16,655 nt of DNA from NCBI GenBank assembly GCA_902797525.1, contig CADBSZ010000119.1, forward strand, positions 1 through 16,655, in the 5' to 3' direction. The first letter of the stretch is position 1. Each line of letters begins with the position of its first letter. Positions 1 through 5,692 of this stretch are shown one piece after another. A program made the position numbers and the translations under genes. This stretch comes from an uncultured Ruminococcus sp. (GTDB taxonomy: Bacteria > Bacillota > Clostridia > Oscillospirales > Acutalibacteraceae). Below the pieces are notes generated by a model. That model was given only the letters and a program-made list of their open reading frames with translations, searched no databases and was not told the origin of the DNA.

Positions 1-476
1 CACAGCGGCGGCTTGATGACGTTGGTGCAGTCCAAAAGACCGCCCATGCCGGTTTCCAGCACCACCACATCGCAGTTTGCGCGCGCGTGAATCAAAAATT
101 GAAGGGCGTTTACATATTCAAACTCCGTGATGACAATGCCCTCATCGCGCAGCTTTTCAAGAACAGGGAAGGTTTCCTCCACAGCGGCGGTCAGCGTTTG
201 CTTTGAAATCTTTTTATTGTTAATCTGAATCCGCTCGCGAAAATCAGTGATATAGGGCGAGATAAACAGCCCTGTTTTGTAGCCTGCCGCAACCAAAACG
301 GACGACAGCATCGCGCAGACGGAGCCTTTGCCGTTGGTGCCTGCCACGTGGATATATTTCAGCTCATCCTGCGGGTTGCCCAGCCGGCGCAGCAATTCAC
401 GCATGCGGTCAAGCCCCGGGCGCGAACCGAAGGTCAGCAGCGAGTGGATTTTTTCAAGCGCATTTTCGTATGTCAT
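1..476 (-). CDS. folC: Folylpolyglutamate synthase / dihydrofolate synthase, N-terminal 158 residues (cut by window edge)
   Basis: This is an ATP-dependent cytoplasmic ligase that adds glutamate to folates (and to dihydropteroate where bifunctional). The translated fragment shows the Mur-ligase-like N-terminal domain of FolC: the FGSRPGLDRM signature near residues 16-25, the P-loop GTNGKGS at residues 46-52, SPY near 73-75, and an ETGMGG...D.TN segment near 141-152. Most FolC proteins have GGR in that last motif; here the Arg is Leu (GGLLDCTN). The ATG at 476-474 shares one base with the TGA stop of the upstream rsmI, so the genes are probably translationally coupled. The remaining C-terminal two thirds lie off the left edge. 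Family assignment is firm; whether it is mono- or bifunctional cannot be told from the fragment. Confidence 0.93.
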   Translation of the reverse strand, partial: MTYENALEKIHSLLTFGSRPGLDRMRELLRRLGNPQDELKYIHVAGTNGKGSVCAMLSSVLVAAGYKTGLFISPYITDFRERIQINNKKISKQTLTAAVEETFPVLEKLRDEGIVITEFEYVNALQFLIHARANCDVVVLETGMGGLLDCTNVIKPPL

Positions 477-1297
477 CAAAGCAGCTCCCTGTAAATTTCG
501 TTTTTCTTAAAGCCCGTCGCAGCGGCGGCTTCCTTGGCGGCGGCGGTCGCCTTTTCGCCGTTTTCCATCAGCTTTTTGGCAAGGGCGACGGCGGATTCCA
601 ATGTGTATTCCGCGCGTTCCTCTTGCTTTTTTCCCTCCAGCACGAGCACAATTTCGCCCTTCACACTGCCGTCGGCAAAATGCTCGGCGGCGTATTCGGT
701 GGTGGTGCGGATGACTTCCTCGTGAATTTTCGTCAGCTCGCGCACAATGCTCAGGCGGCGGTTGCCAAAGGCGGCATACAGGTCGCGCAGGGTGGCAGGC
801 AGCTTGTGGGGCGCTTCATAAAAAATCATGGTGCGTTTTTCACCGAGCAGGCTCTGCAAATGCTCGCCGCGACTCTTTTTGTTGACGCTCAAAAAGCCCT
901 CAAAGGTAAAGCGTCCGGTGTCCAAGCCCGAAATTGCCAGAGCGGAAATCACGGCGCTCGGCCCCGGAATGACAACGGTTTGAATACCGCGCTCGCCGCA
1001 CAGCTTAATCAAATCCTCGCCGGGGTCGGAAATGCAGGGCATGCCTGCGTCGGTGACAATCGCGCAGTTTTCGCCCTGCTCAATGCGCGCGCAAATCATT
1101 TCGCCGCGCTCGCGCTTGTTGTGCTCGTAATAACTCACCATCGGCTTTTTGATGCCGAGGTGGTTCAGCAGCTTTAGCGTGACGCGGGTGTCCTCGGCGG
1201 CGATAAAATCCACCGCGCTCAGCGTTTGCGCCGCGCGCGGCGATAAATCCGAGAGGTTGCCGATCGGTGTTCCGGTCACATATAGGATTCCTGACAT
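476..1297 (-). CDS. rsmI: 16S rRNA (cytidine(1402)-2'-O)-methyltransferase
   Basis: RsmI 2'-O-methylates C1402 in the decoding centre of 16S rRNA using SAM. The 273-residue protein has the tetrapyrrole-methylase-fold motifs in the expected order: TPIGNLSD near residue 10, EDTR near 36, TDAGMPCISDPG near 84-95, and PGPSA near 114. A C-terminal helical segment ends GFKKNEIYREL, typical of RsmI. I take the ATG at 1297-1295 rather than a longer upstream frame, because it is preceded by an AAAGAGG ribosome binding site and the MSGILYVTGTPIGN start matches the family. The start follows the trmN6 stop in a TGATATG arrangement, one base apart, and folC overlaps the end. This is a trmN6-rsmI-folC operon. 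Confidence 0.95.
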   Translation of the reverse strand: MSGILYVTGTPIGNLSDLSPRAAQTLSAVDFIAAEDTRVTLKLLNHLGIKKPMVSYYEHNKRERGEMICARIEQGENCAIVTDAGMPCISDPGEDLIKLCGERGIQTVVIPGPSAVISALAISGLDTGRFTFEGFLSVNKKSRGEHLQSLLGEKRTMIFYEAPHKLPATLRDLYAAFGNRRLSIVRELTKIHEEVIRTTTEYAAEHFADGSVKGEIVLVLEGKKQEERAEYTLESAVALAKKLMENGEKATAAAKEAAAATGFKKNEIYRELL

Positions 1298-1298
1298 A

Positions 1299-2042
1299 TC
1301 ATACCTCTTTGTCAATTGTTTTATAGTTTCCGTATATTGCAAGCATTTCCTGCGAAAAATCGCCCTGTTCGTCCTCGATAAACAGCGTGGGCAGCACGTC
1401 CAAAAAGCCGCGCTTGCCGCCGCGTCTGCCCTCAAGCAAAAACAGCTTCGGCGCTTTGCTTTTGCGCTGCTGCACCAGCCGCAGGCGCTTTGGCTCAACG
1501 GCAAATTTGCGCATGCTTTCCATCACGTCCGCCAACCGTTCGGGGCGCTGGCAAATGCAAAACCTGCCGCCGAACTGCAGCAAGTTTGCCGCCGCCCCGC
1601 ACACGTCGTCGAGCGTGCACTCGGTTTCGTGGCGCGCAATCAGCTTGGCGCTGTCGGGATTTTGAATGCCCGTTCCGCCGAGCTTGTAGGGCGGATTGCA
1701 GGCGACCAAATCAAACGCGCCGAAGGGCAGCGTGCCCTTTAGGTTTTTTAAGTCGGCGTTGAGCGCCGTCAGCCGTTCCTCTAAATGATTGTAAGCGATA
1801 CTGTCGCGCAAAAGCGCGCACGCGTCCGGCTGAATTTCCACTGCCGACACGCGGCAGCTTGGGTTATCCTTGAGCCACAGCAGCGGAATGGTGCCGCAGC
1901 CCGTGCCCAAGTCGGCGCATTTTTTGCTGCCTGAGGGCTTTGAAAAATCAGCGAGCAAGATGGTGTCGGTCGAAAAATGATAGCTGTCCGACACAAAAAT
2001 TTCCATGCCGCCGCCCAGCGGCTCGCGGTGAATGTTTTTCAT
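1299..2042 (-). CDS. trmN6: tRNA1(Val) (adenine(37)-N6)-methyltransferase family protein (YabB/YfiC/TrmN6)
   Basis: This is a class I SAM-dependent methyltransferase of 247 residues. The SAM-binding motif I is DLGTGCGTIPLLW (residues 44-56) and the N6-adenine catalytic motif IV is NPPY (residues 116-119). In E. coli the family methylates A37 of tRNA1(Val); in Bacillota the homologue is YabB, beside rsmI, as here. An in-frame extension upstream to about 2159 is unlikely to be translated: the ATG at 2042-2040 has an AGGA-type ribosome binding site, begins with the family-typical N-terminus (REPLGGG near residues 6-12), and lies just downstream of a good promoter that the longer frame would run through. 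It heads the trmN6-rsmI-folC operon. The exact tRNA substrate is inferred from the family. Confidence 0.88.
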   Translation of the reverse strand: MKNIHREPLGGGMEIFVSDSYHFSTDTILLADFSKPSGSKKCADLGTGCGTIPLLWLKDNPSCRVSAVEIQPDACALLRDSIAYNHLEERLTALNADLKNLKGTLPFGAFDLVACNPPYKLGGTGIQNPDSAKLIARHETECTLDDVCGAAANLLQFGGRFCICQRPERLADVMESMRKFAVEPKRLRLVQQRKSKAPKLFLLEGRRGGKRGFLDVLPTLFIEDEQGDFSQEMLAIYGNYKTIDKEV

Positions 2043-2075
2043 GTTCTTTCGTCCTCGCTCCAAGGTTCTCGCTTC

Positions 2076-2104
2076 ATTATACAATAGGAAGGGGATTTCT
2101 GCAA
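2076..2104 (-). promoter_or_regulatory. SigA-type promoter for trmN6-rsmI-folC
   Basis: On the minus strand there is a -35 TTGCAG (2104-2099), a 17-base spacer and a perfect -10 TATAAT (2081-2076). The predicted transcript start near 2069 gives a leader of about 27 bases before the trmN6 ATG at 2042. The same -35/-10 pair with the same spacing occurs in front of proB. Confidence 0.8.
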
Positions 2105-2159
2105 GATGTTTATGCGCTGTCATATAACGGGCAGTCAAGTTGCTTGCGGCTAACTTCAA

Positions 2160-2192
2160 ATCAATAAAGGCGGCAAGGTTTCCCTTGCCGCC
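2160..2192 (-). terminator. Rho-independent terminator of the ferredoxin gene
   Basis: A perfect 10-bp stem (GGCGGCAAGG at 2169-2178 with CCTTGCCGCC at 2183-2192) closes a four-base loop that reads GAAA on the minus strand. It is followed on the minus strand by the modest T-rich tail TTTATT. It lies about 30 bases past the ferredoxin stop and before the trmN6 promoter. Confidence 0.8.
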
Positions 2193-2220
2193 TGTTCGGT
2201 TGCAAAAATTGACCTGTTAA

Positions 2221-2391
2221 TCAGCCCTCGGCAGGAGCGCCTACGGGGCAAACATCGGCACAAGAGCCGCAGTCTACGCAAGCGTCAGCGTCGATAACAT
2301 ACTTACCGTCGCCCTCAGAGATTGCTGAACAAGGACATTCATCTGCACAAGCACCACACATAATGCATTCATCACTAATTACATATGCCAT
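2221..2391 (-). CDS. Small 2[4Fe-4S] ferredoxin (56 residues)
   Basis: This is a clostridial-type bacterial ferredoxin, a low-potential cytoplasmic electron carrier. It has two CxxCxxCxxxCP cluster motifs: Cys9, 12, 15 and 19, and Cys38, 41, 44 and 48. There is one additional cysteine at residue 21 directly after the first motif. The length, the MAYVISDEC start and the acidic composition match the family. The ATG at 2391-2389 has an AAAGGAGGTG ribosome binding site, one of the strongest in the window. Codon use is more A/T-ending than in the neighbours, as expected for a highly expressed gene. It has its own promoter and terminator, so it is monocistronic, set between yaaT and trmN6 where B. 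subtilis has yabA. Confidence 0.96.
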   Translation of the reverse strand: MAYVISDECIMCGACADECPCSAISEGDGKYVIDADACVDCGSCADVCPVGAPAEG

Positions 2392-2422
2392 GGATTGTAC
2401 ACCTCCTTTAAAAGTTATCTAT

Positions 2423-2450
2423 AGTATATCATATTTTGAAAAAAATTCAA
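2423..2450 (-). promoter_or_regulatory. Promoter of the ferredoxin gene
   Basis: On the minus strand a -35-like TTGAAT (2450-2445), a 16-base A/T-rich spacer and a -10 TATACT (2428-2423) precede the ferredoxin. The leader is about 25 bases and contains the strong AAAGGAGGTG site. No clear terminator for yaaT was seen, so read-through from the upstream operon may add to expression. Confidence 0.6.
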
Positions 2451-2469
2451 GAGTTTGACGTTATTTTGT

Positions 2470-3336
2470 TCATTCCAAATTGCCCAATTGTTCCATCTCT
2501 TTTTTGTTCACCTTGATGTAGCCGTCCCTAACTATTTTGCACTGGCGCACGTTAAAGGTTTTTGGGGCGACGTCCGCCGGGGCGTTGTCGAGCTTGACCT
2601 TCAGGGTGCGCGCAATCAGGTTGTTTTCAACCACCAGGCCCTTGCCCTCGGGGGTGTTGACAATCGCGCCTACCTTTGGGGTGTGCTTGAGCAAATCAGT
2701 GTAGGCCTCCTGCTCGTATTTCAGACAGCACATCAGTCTGCCGCAGGTGCCCGAAATTTTTACCGGAGAAAGGGACAGCCCCTGTTCCTTTGCCATTTTT
2801 ATGGAAACGGGCTGGAACTCGCCCATAAAGCCGTGGCAGCAGAATGGTCTGCCGCAAATGCCCAGTCCGCCCAGCATTTTTGCCTCGTCACGCACGCCGA
2901 TTTGGCGCAACTCGATTCGGGTGCGGAACACCGACGCCAAATCCTTCACCAGCGCGCGGAAGTCTACTCTGCCGTCGGCGGTGAAATAGAAAATAATTTT
3001 GCTGTTGTCGAAGGTGTATTCCACGTTCACAAGCTTCATCTCCAGCTTGTGCGCGGCGATTTTTTGCTCGCAGATTTTGCGCGCTTCCTTTTCCTTTAAG
3101 TGGTTTTCCGCCAAGTGGTTTAAATCCTTTTCCGTCGCGATACGGATTAAGGGCTTGAGCGGATGATTTAAGCTTTCGTCGGGAATGGTCTTGTTTGCCA
3201 TTGCCACCTCGCCGCATTCCAAGCCGCGCGCGGTTTCGACGATGACCATGTCGCCGGCGTTGAGCATATTGTTCAGCGGGTCAAAATAATAAACTTTGCC
3301 CACCTCTTTAAATCTTACGCCGATTACCTCTGCCAT
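2470..3336 (-). CDS. yaaT: PSP1-domain protein YaaT/RicT
   Basis: This 288-residue protein has the PSP1 C-terminal domain family layout. In B. subtilis YaaT (RicT) forms the RicAFT complex with YlbF and YmcA, which carries [4Fe-4S] clusters and helps RNase Y-dependent mRNA maturation; it affects sporulation and biofilm formation. The conserved cysteine cluster is present: GICGRPFCCHGF gives Cys161, 166 and 167, and GTCGRLMCCLKYE gives Cys198, 203 and 204. The ATG at 3336-3334 is chosen over an in-frame extension of ten codons because of a GGAGGATAAC ribosome binding site, and because MAEVIGVRFKEVG is the usual N-terminus. It overlaps the end of holB by 13 bases, as in the conserved holB-yaaT pair. 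Confidence 0.93.
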   Translation of the reverse strand: MAEVIGVRFKEVGKVYYFDPLNNMLNAGDMVIVETARGLECGEVAMANKTIPDESLNHPLKPLIRIATEKDLNHLAENHLKEKEARKICEQKIAAHKLEMKLVNVEYTFDNSKIIFYFTADGRVDFRALVKDLASVFRTRIELRQIGVRDEAKMLGGLGICGRPFCCHGFMGEFQPVSIKMAKEQGLSLSPVKISGTCGRLMCCLKYEQEAYTDLLKHTPKVGAIVNTPEGKGLVVENNLIARTLKVKLDNAPADVAPKTFNVRQCKIVRDGYIKVNKKEMEQLGNLE

Positions 3337-4187
3337 GTTATCCTCCTGAATTCTCCGCACAGCCAAGCGGTGAGGAGATTGATGTTTACATTTTGATTGA
3401 TTTTATATTCAGAGCTGTCGCACAGCTCAATCATTTCGATGAGTTTTTTGCGCGTGAGCCTTGCCGCCAGCTGACGGGCAAGCTTGCTGTCGCCAATCGC
3501 TTCGCCGCCCGAGAGCAGTGCCAGCGCGTCGCGCAGGCTTTGCTTGGTCGCGGTCAAAATGTTGCCGGCTCTGTCCTTGTCGCGCAGGACATAAAGCGTT
3601 TTTAGCAGCGGATATTCCTGCGTTGCCAAAATGCCGCGGATGATCTTTGCCGCCGTGTCGAGCGTTTCGTTGTCGAAGGTTTCCTGTCCGCGAATGCGAA
3701 TAATGGTAAAGCGCGACAAAATGGTGTCGAGCATGCTCTGCGCACTTTTGCACAGCAAAATGAAATACACATTCTGCGGCGGCTCCTCAAACAGCTTTAA
3801 AAACGTGTTTTGACCAAGCTCGTTGAGCCGCTCGTCGGTGTTTTCAAAGACATATACCTTTGCCGCCGCGTCGTTGGGCAGAATATACGCGTCCTTCATC
3901 AGCTCGCGCAGCTGTTGAACTGTGTACGCCTTCTTTTTCGGAAGCAGCTTCGGATAGGCGATGTCCGGGTGACTTTTGTGTTTGGCGTTCAGGCAGTTTT
4001 TGCATTTGCCGCAGGGCTTTGCCTCCTGACTGCATACCGCGAGCATCGAAAGAAACGTTGCAAGCGCCGACGCCTTTTCGCTGTCGGGACACTCAATCAA
4101 AATCGCGTGCGGCATGCGGCGGCTGCGGTCAAGCTCCTCCAAAAACGCCGTTGTGTTCCTGTCAAAATCAAATCCGTCAAAATTCAC
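3324..4187 (-). CDS. holB: DNA polymerase III delta prime subunit (clamp loader)
   Basis: Delta prime is the stator of the clamp-loader complex that places the beta clamp on primed DNA. The 287-residue product shows a four-cysteine zinc module (Cys52, 59, 62, 65) followed by HPDI, and the AAA+ segment NTFLKLFEEPP near 127-137 and ILSRF near 156-160. The usual P-loop is missing: residues 32-40 read ECPDSEKAS with no GxxGxGK, and the SRC motif reads SRF. Both fit a non-ATP-hydrolysing subunit. No ATG fits; the GTG at 4187-4185 has an AGGTGA site five bases upstream. An in-frame GTG three codons earlier (4196) overlaps the upstream stop as GTGA and is the alternative. Position between the phosphoesterase and yaaT matches Bacillota synteny. 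Confidence 0.9.
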   Translation of the reverse strand: MNFDGFDFDRNTTAFLEELDRSRRMPHAILIECPDSEKASALATFLSMLAVCSQEAKPCGKCKNCLNAKHKSHPDIAYPKLLPKKKAYTVQQLRELMKDAYILPNDAAAKVYVFENTDERLNELGQNTFLKLFEEPPQNVYFILLCKSAQSMLDTILSRFTIIRIRGQETFDNETLDTAAKIIRGILATQEYPLLKTLYVLRDKDRAGNILTATKQSLRDALALLSGGEAIGDSKLARQLAARLTRKKLIEMIELCDSSEYKINQNVNINLLTAWLCGEFRRITWQR

Positions 4188-4192
4188 TGCCG

Positions 4193-4669
4193 TCACCTGC
4201 CGTTTAATTTGACAACGTTGGTGACGATGTCGCCCTTGCCGGTGATGTCGATGATGCCGTAGGTGGCATAATAGCCGCTGCACGAGCCGGGGTTCATCAT
4301 ATACAAACCGTCGTCATAGTCGGTCATCGGCATGTGCGTGTGGCCGAACAGCAGGATGTCCGCCTTCTGCTCACGCGCGGCGTATGCCAAATTGGCGCAG
4401 GTCATCTTTGCCTGATAAAGGTGTCCGTGGGTGACAAAAATCGTCTTGCCGCCGACGCTTACGGTCTCGGTTGCAGGCAGCAGGCTGCCGAAGTCGCAGT
4501 TGCCGCAAACGCCGACAACGGTTTTGTCGGTATATCTCTCTTTTAAATATTGAAACTCATTTGTGCCGTCGCCGCAGTGAATAATCACTTCGGCGTTTTT
4601 TTGCGCGTCCAGCGCGCGCTGAAAGGAGTACATATCGCCGTGGGTGTCCGATACAACTAAAATACGCAT
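4193..4669 (-). CDS. YfcE/MJ0936-family metallophosphoesterase
   Basis: This is a 158-residue calcineurin-like phosphoesterase of the compact bacterial YfcE type. All metal-binding motifs are present: SDTHGD with Asp8 and His10, HCGD with Asp34, GNCD with Asn57, THGH at 80-83 and GHTH at 109-112. The family contains two-metal phosphodiesterases; the physiological substrate is generally unknown and cannot be inferred here. The ATG at 4669-4667 has an AAGGAG site and the MRILVVSDTHGD start fits the family. An in-frame upstream extension to 4717 lacks support. It is the first gene of the operon with holB and yaaT, and the holB start lies a few bases beyond its stop or overlaps it. Confidence 0.92.
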   Translation of the reverse strand: MRILVVSDTHGDMYSFQRALDAQKNAEVIIHCGDGTNEFQYLKERYTDKTVVGVCGNCDFGSLLPATETVSVGGKTIFVTHGHLYQAKMTCANLAYAAREQKADILLFGHTHMPMTDYDDGLYMMNPGSCSGYYATYGIIDITGKGDIVTNVVKLNGR

Positions 4670-4738
4670 AAAAGCTCCTTTTTGTTTTGCGGCGTCATAA
4701 AACGCGGCGCCGCGCATAGTATAGGTTGAGGTGGTTTT
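4670..4738. promoter_or_regulatory. Short divergent intergenic region with a 12-bp palindrome
   Basis: About 70 bases separate the minus-strand phosphoesterase operon from the plus-strand small-protein genes. On the minus strand TATACT (4723-4718) is a good -10 candidate, with a weak TTCGGA -35 about 18 bases upstream. The plus-strand promoter is less clear; TAGTAT at 4717-4722 would put the start almost on the ribosome binding site. A perfect palindrome CGCGGCGCCGCG spans 4703-4714, just downstream of the minus-strand -10, and could be an operator or just GC-rich leader. AGGTGG at 4729-4734 is the plus-strand ribosome binding site. Confidence 0.35.
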
Positions 4739-4969
4739 ATGTCCGAAAATAATAACGAAATGTTTGAATGTTTATCGCAGCAGCTCAATATGTCGCCCGC
4801 GCAAATCAAAACGGCCGCGCAACAGGGAAACGCGCAACAGCTGATGCAGAATCTTGACAGCGACAAGGCGGAAAAGGTCAACGCGATTCTCAGCGACCCC
4901 GAAAAGGCAAAGGCGCTGCTGAACAGTCCGCAGGCGCAGGCGCTGATGAAGCTGCTGAACAAAGAGTAG
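4739..4969 (+). CDS. Small conserved-looking helical protein of unknown function (76 residues)
   Basis: I do not recognise a named family. The protein is soluble, Gln- and Ala-rich and predicted all-helical. The N-terminal part (CLSQQLNMSPAQIKTAAQQG, residues 10-29) looks like a small helix-turn-helix-sized bundle. The C-terminal half repeats a pattern of Asp/Asn-Ser-Pro helix caps (LSDPEKAKALLNSPQAQALM), reminiscent of the short helical DP/STI1-type repeats of cochaperones, although this resemblance is only by eye. It starts with ATG at 4739 behind a GAGGTGG site and is followed after 11 bases by the next gene. It is the first of three small co-oriented genes that probably form one transcript. 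Confidence 0.8.
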   Translation: MSENNNEMFECLSQQLNMSPAQIKTAAQQGNAQQLMQNLDSDKAEKVNAILSDPEKAKALLNSPQAQALMKLLNKE

Positions 4970-4980
4970 GAGAGTCAAAA

Positions 4981-5331
4981 ATGTCTGAATTACAGGATAC
5001 ACTTAATCAAATTATGAGCAATCCCGAGGCGATGCGTCAGGTGCAGAGCCTCGGCGAGCAGCTCGGGCTGTCGGGAAGCACGCCGTCGCCGCCTCCTGCC
5101 GCTCCTGCGCCGCCTGCCGTGCCGGGCGGCAACGCGGAAATGATGTCCGCGCTTACCAAGCTGGCGCCGCTGATGAGCACTGCCGCGCCGAACGATGAAA
5201 CCGCCGCCCTGCTCAACGCCTTAAAGCCGTTTTTAAGCGGAGAAAAGCTGCAGCGCCTGCAAAGCGCCCAGCGGCTGATTCGCGTCATTCGCATGATACC
5301 GCTGATAAAAGACAGCGGATTGTTTTTATAA
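4981..5331 (+). CDS. Small protein of unknown function with Pro/Ala linker (116 residues)
   Basis: No named family is recognised. Residues 1-31 form an amphipathic helical segment with an NPEAMRQVQSLGEQLG motif that echoes the DPE/NSP helix caps of the preceding gene. Residues 32-49 are a Pro/Ala/Ser-rich linker. Residues 50-116 are again helical and end in a hydrophobic, basic stretch (RLIRVIRMIPLIKDSGLFL) that could sit on or against a membrane. The ATG at 4981 has an AGGAGAG site. The spacing of 11 bases to the upstream gene and 14 bases to the downstream gene implies an operon and a shared function. Confidence 0.8.
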   Translation: MSELQDTLNQIMSNPEAMRQVQSLGEQLGLSGSTPSPPPAAPAPPAVPGGNAEMMSALTKLAPLMSTAAPNDETAALLNALKPFLSGEKLQRLQSAQRLIRVIRMIPLIKDSGLFL

Positions 5332-5345
5332 CGCGGAGGTGAAAT

Positions 5346-5687
5346 ATGCCCAGCTTTGAAGAAGAGGCGTTTGAACGCGCCCGGAAAATGTCGCATAACC
5401 GCCGCCAAAATTCCGCGCCGCACCGTGAGGAGCCACCTGCAAAGGAGCCGCCAAAGCCTGCCCCGAGCGAAAAAACCGAAAAATCCGAAAAATCCGAAAA
5501 ATCCGAAAAATTCGAAAAATTCGAAAAACCGAAGCCTGCTCCCATAAAGCCGCCTGCCGCGCCGAATATGCTGGAAACGCTGTTTCAAAACAGGGAAAAC
5601 AGCCTGATACTCATGCTTTTGTTGCTGCTGATGGACGAGAAAAACGACCCGTCGCTGATTTTTTCACTGATGTATTTGTTGTTATAA
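5346..5687 (+). CDS. Small low-complexity protein with Glu-Lys repeat and hydrophobic C-terminus (113 residues)
   Basis: No named family is recognised. The N-terminus (residues 1-37) is charged and Arg-, Glu- and Pro-rich. Residues 41-61 consist of seven x-Glu-Lys triplets (SEK, TEK, three more SEK, two FEK) flanked by Pro/Lys/Ala-rich linkers. The C-terminus (about 74-113) has two short leucine-rich hydrophobic segments, SLILMLLLLLM and SLIFSLMYLLL, separated by DEKNDP; these could form a hairpin in a membrane or an aggregation-prone patch. The ATG at 5346 has a GGAGGTG site. It is the third gene of the small-protein cassette. Its stop lies five bases from the convergent proA stop, with no obvious terminator between them. 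Confidence 0.78.
   Translation: MPSFEEEAFERARKMSHNRRQNSAPHREEPPAKEPPKPAPSEKTEKSEKSEKSEKFEKFEKPKPAPIKPPAAPNMLETLFQNRENSLILMLLLLLMDEKNDPSLIFSLMYLLL
5466..5528 (+). repeat. In-frame 9-bp minisatellite inside the small low-complexity gene
   Basis: Seven units of the form nnn-GAA-AAA, most of them TCC-GAA-AAA or TTC-GAA-AAA, encode the x-Glu-Lys triplets. The unit length is a multiple of three, so gain or loss of units would change linker length without shifting frame. Confidence 0.9.
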
Positions 5688-5692
5688 GCCGC

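Noticed and set aside
470..1177. Plus-strand open frame of 235 codons
   Set aside because: It lies antisense to the well-supported rsmI gene and has no family signature; GC-rich third positions open such frames.
2455..3099. Plus-strand open frame of 214 codons over yaaT
   Set aside because: It is an antisense shadow of yaaT with no ribosome binding site and no recognisable motif.
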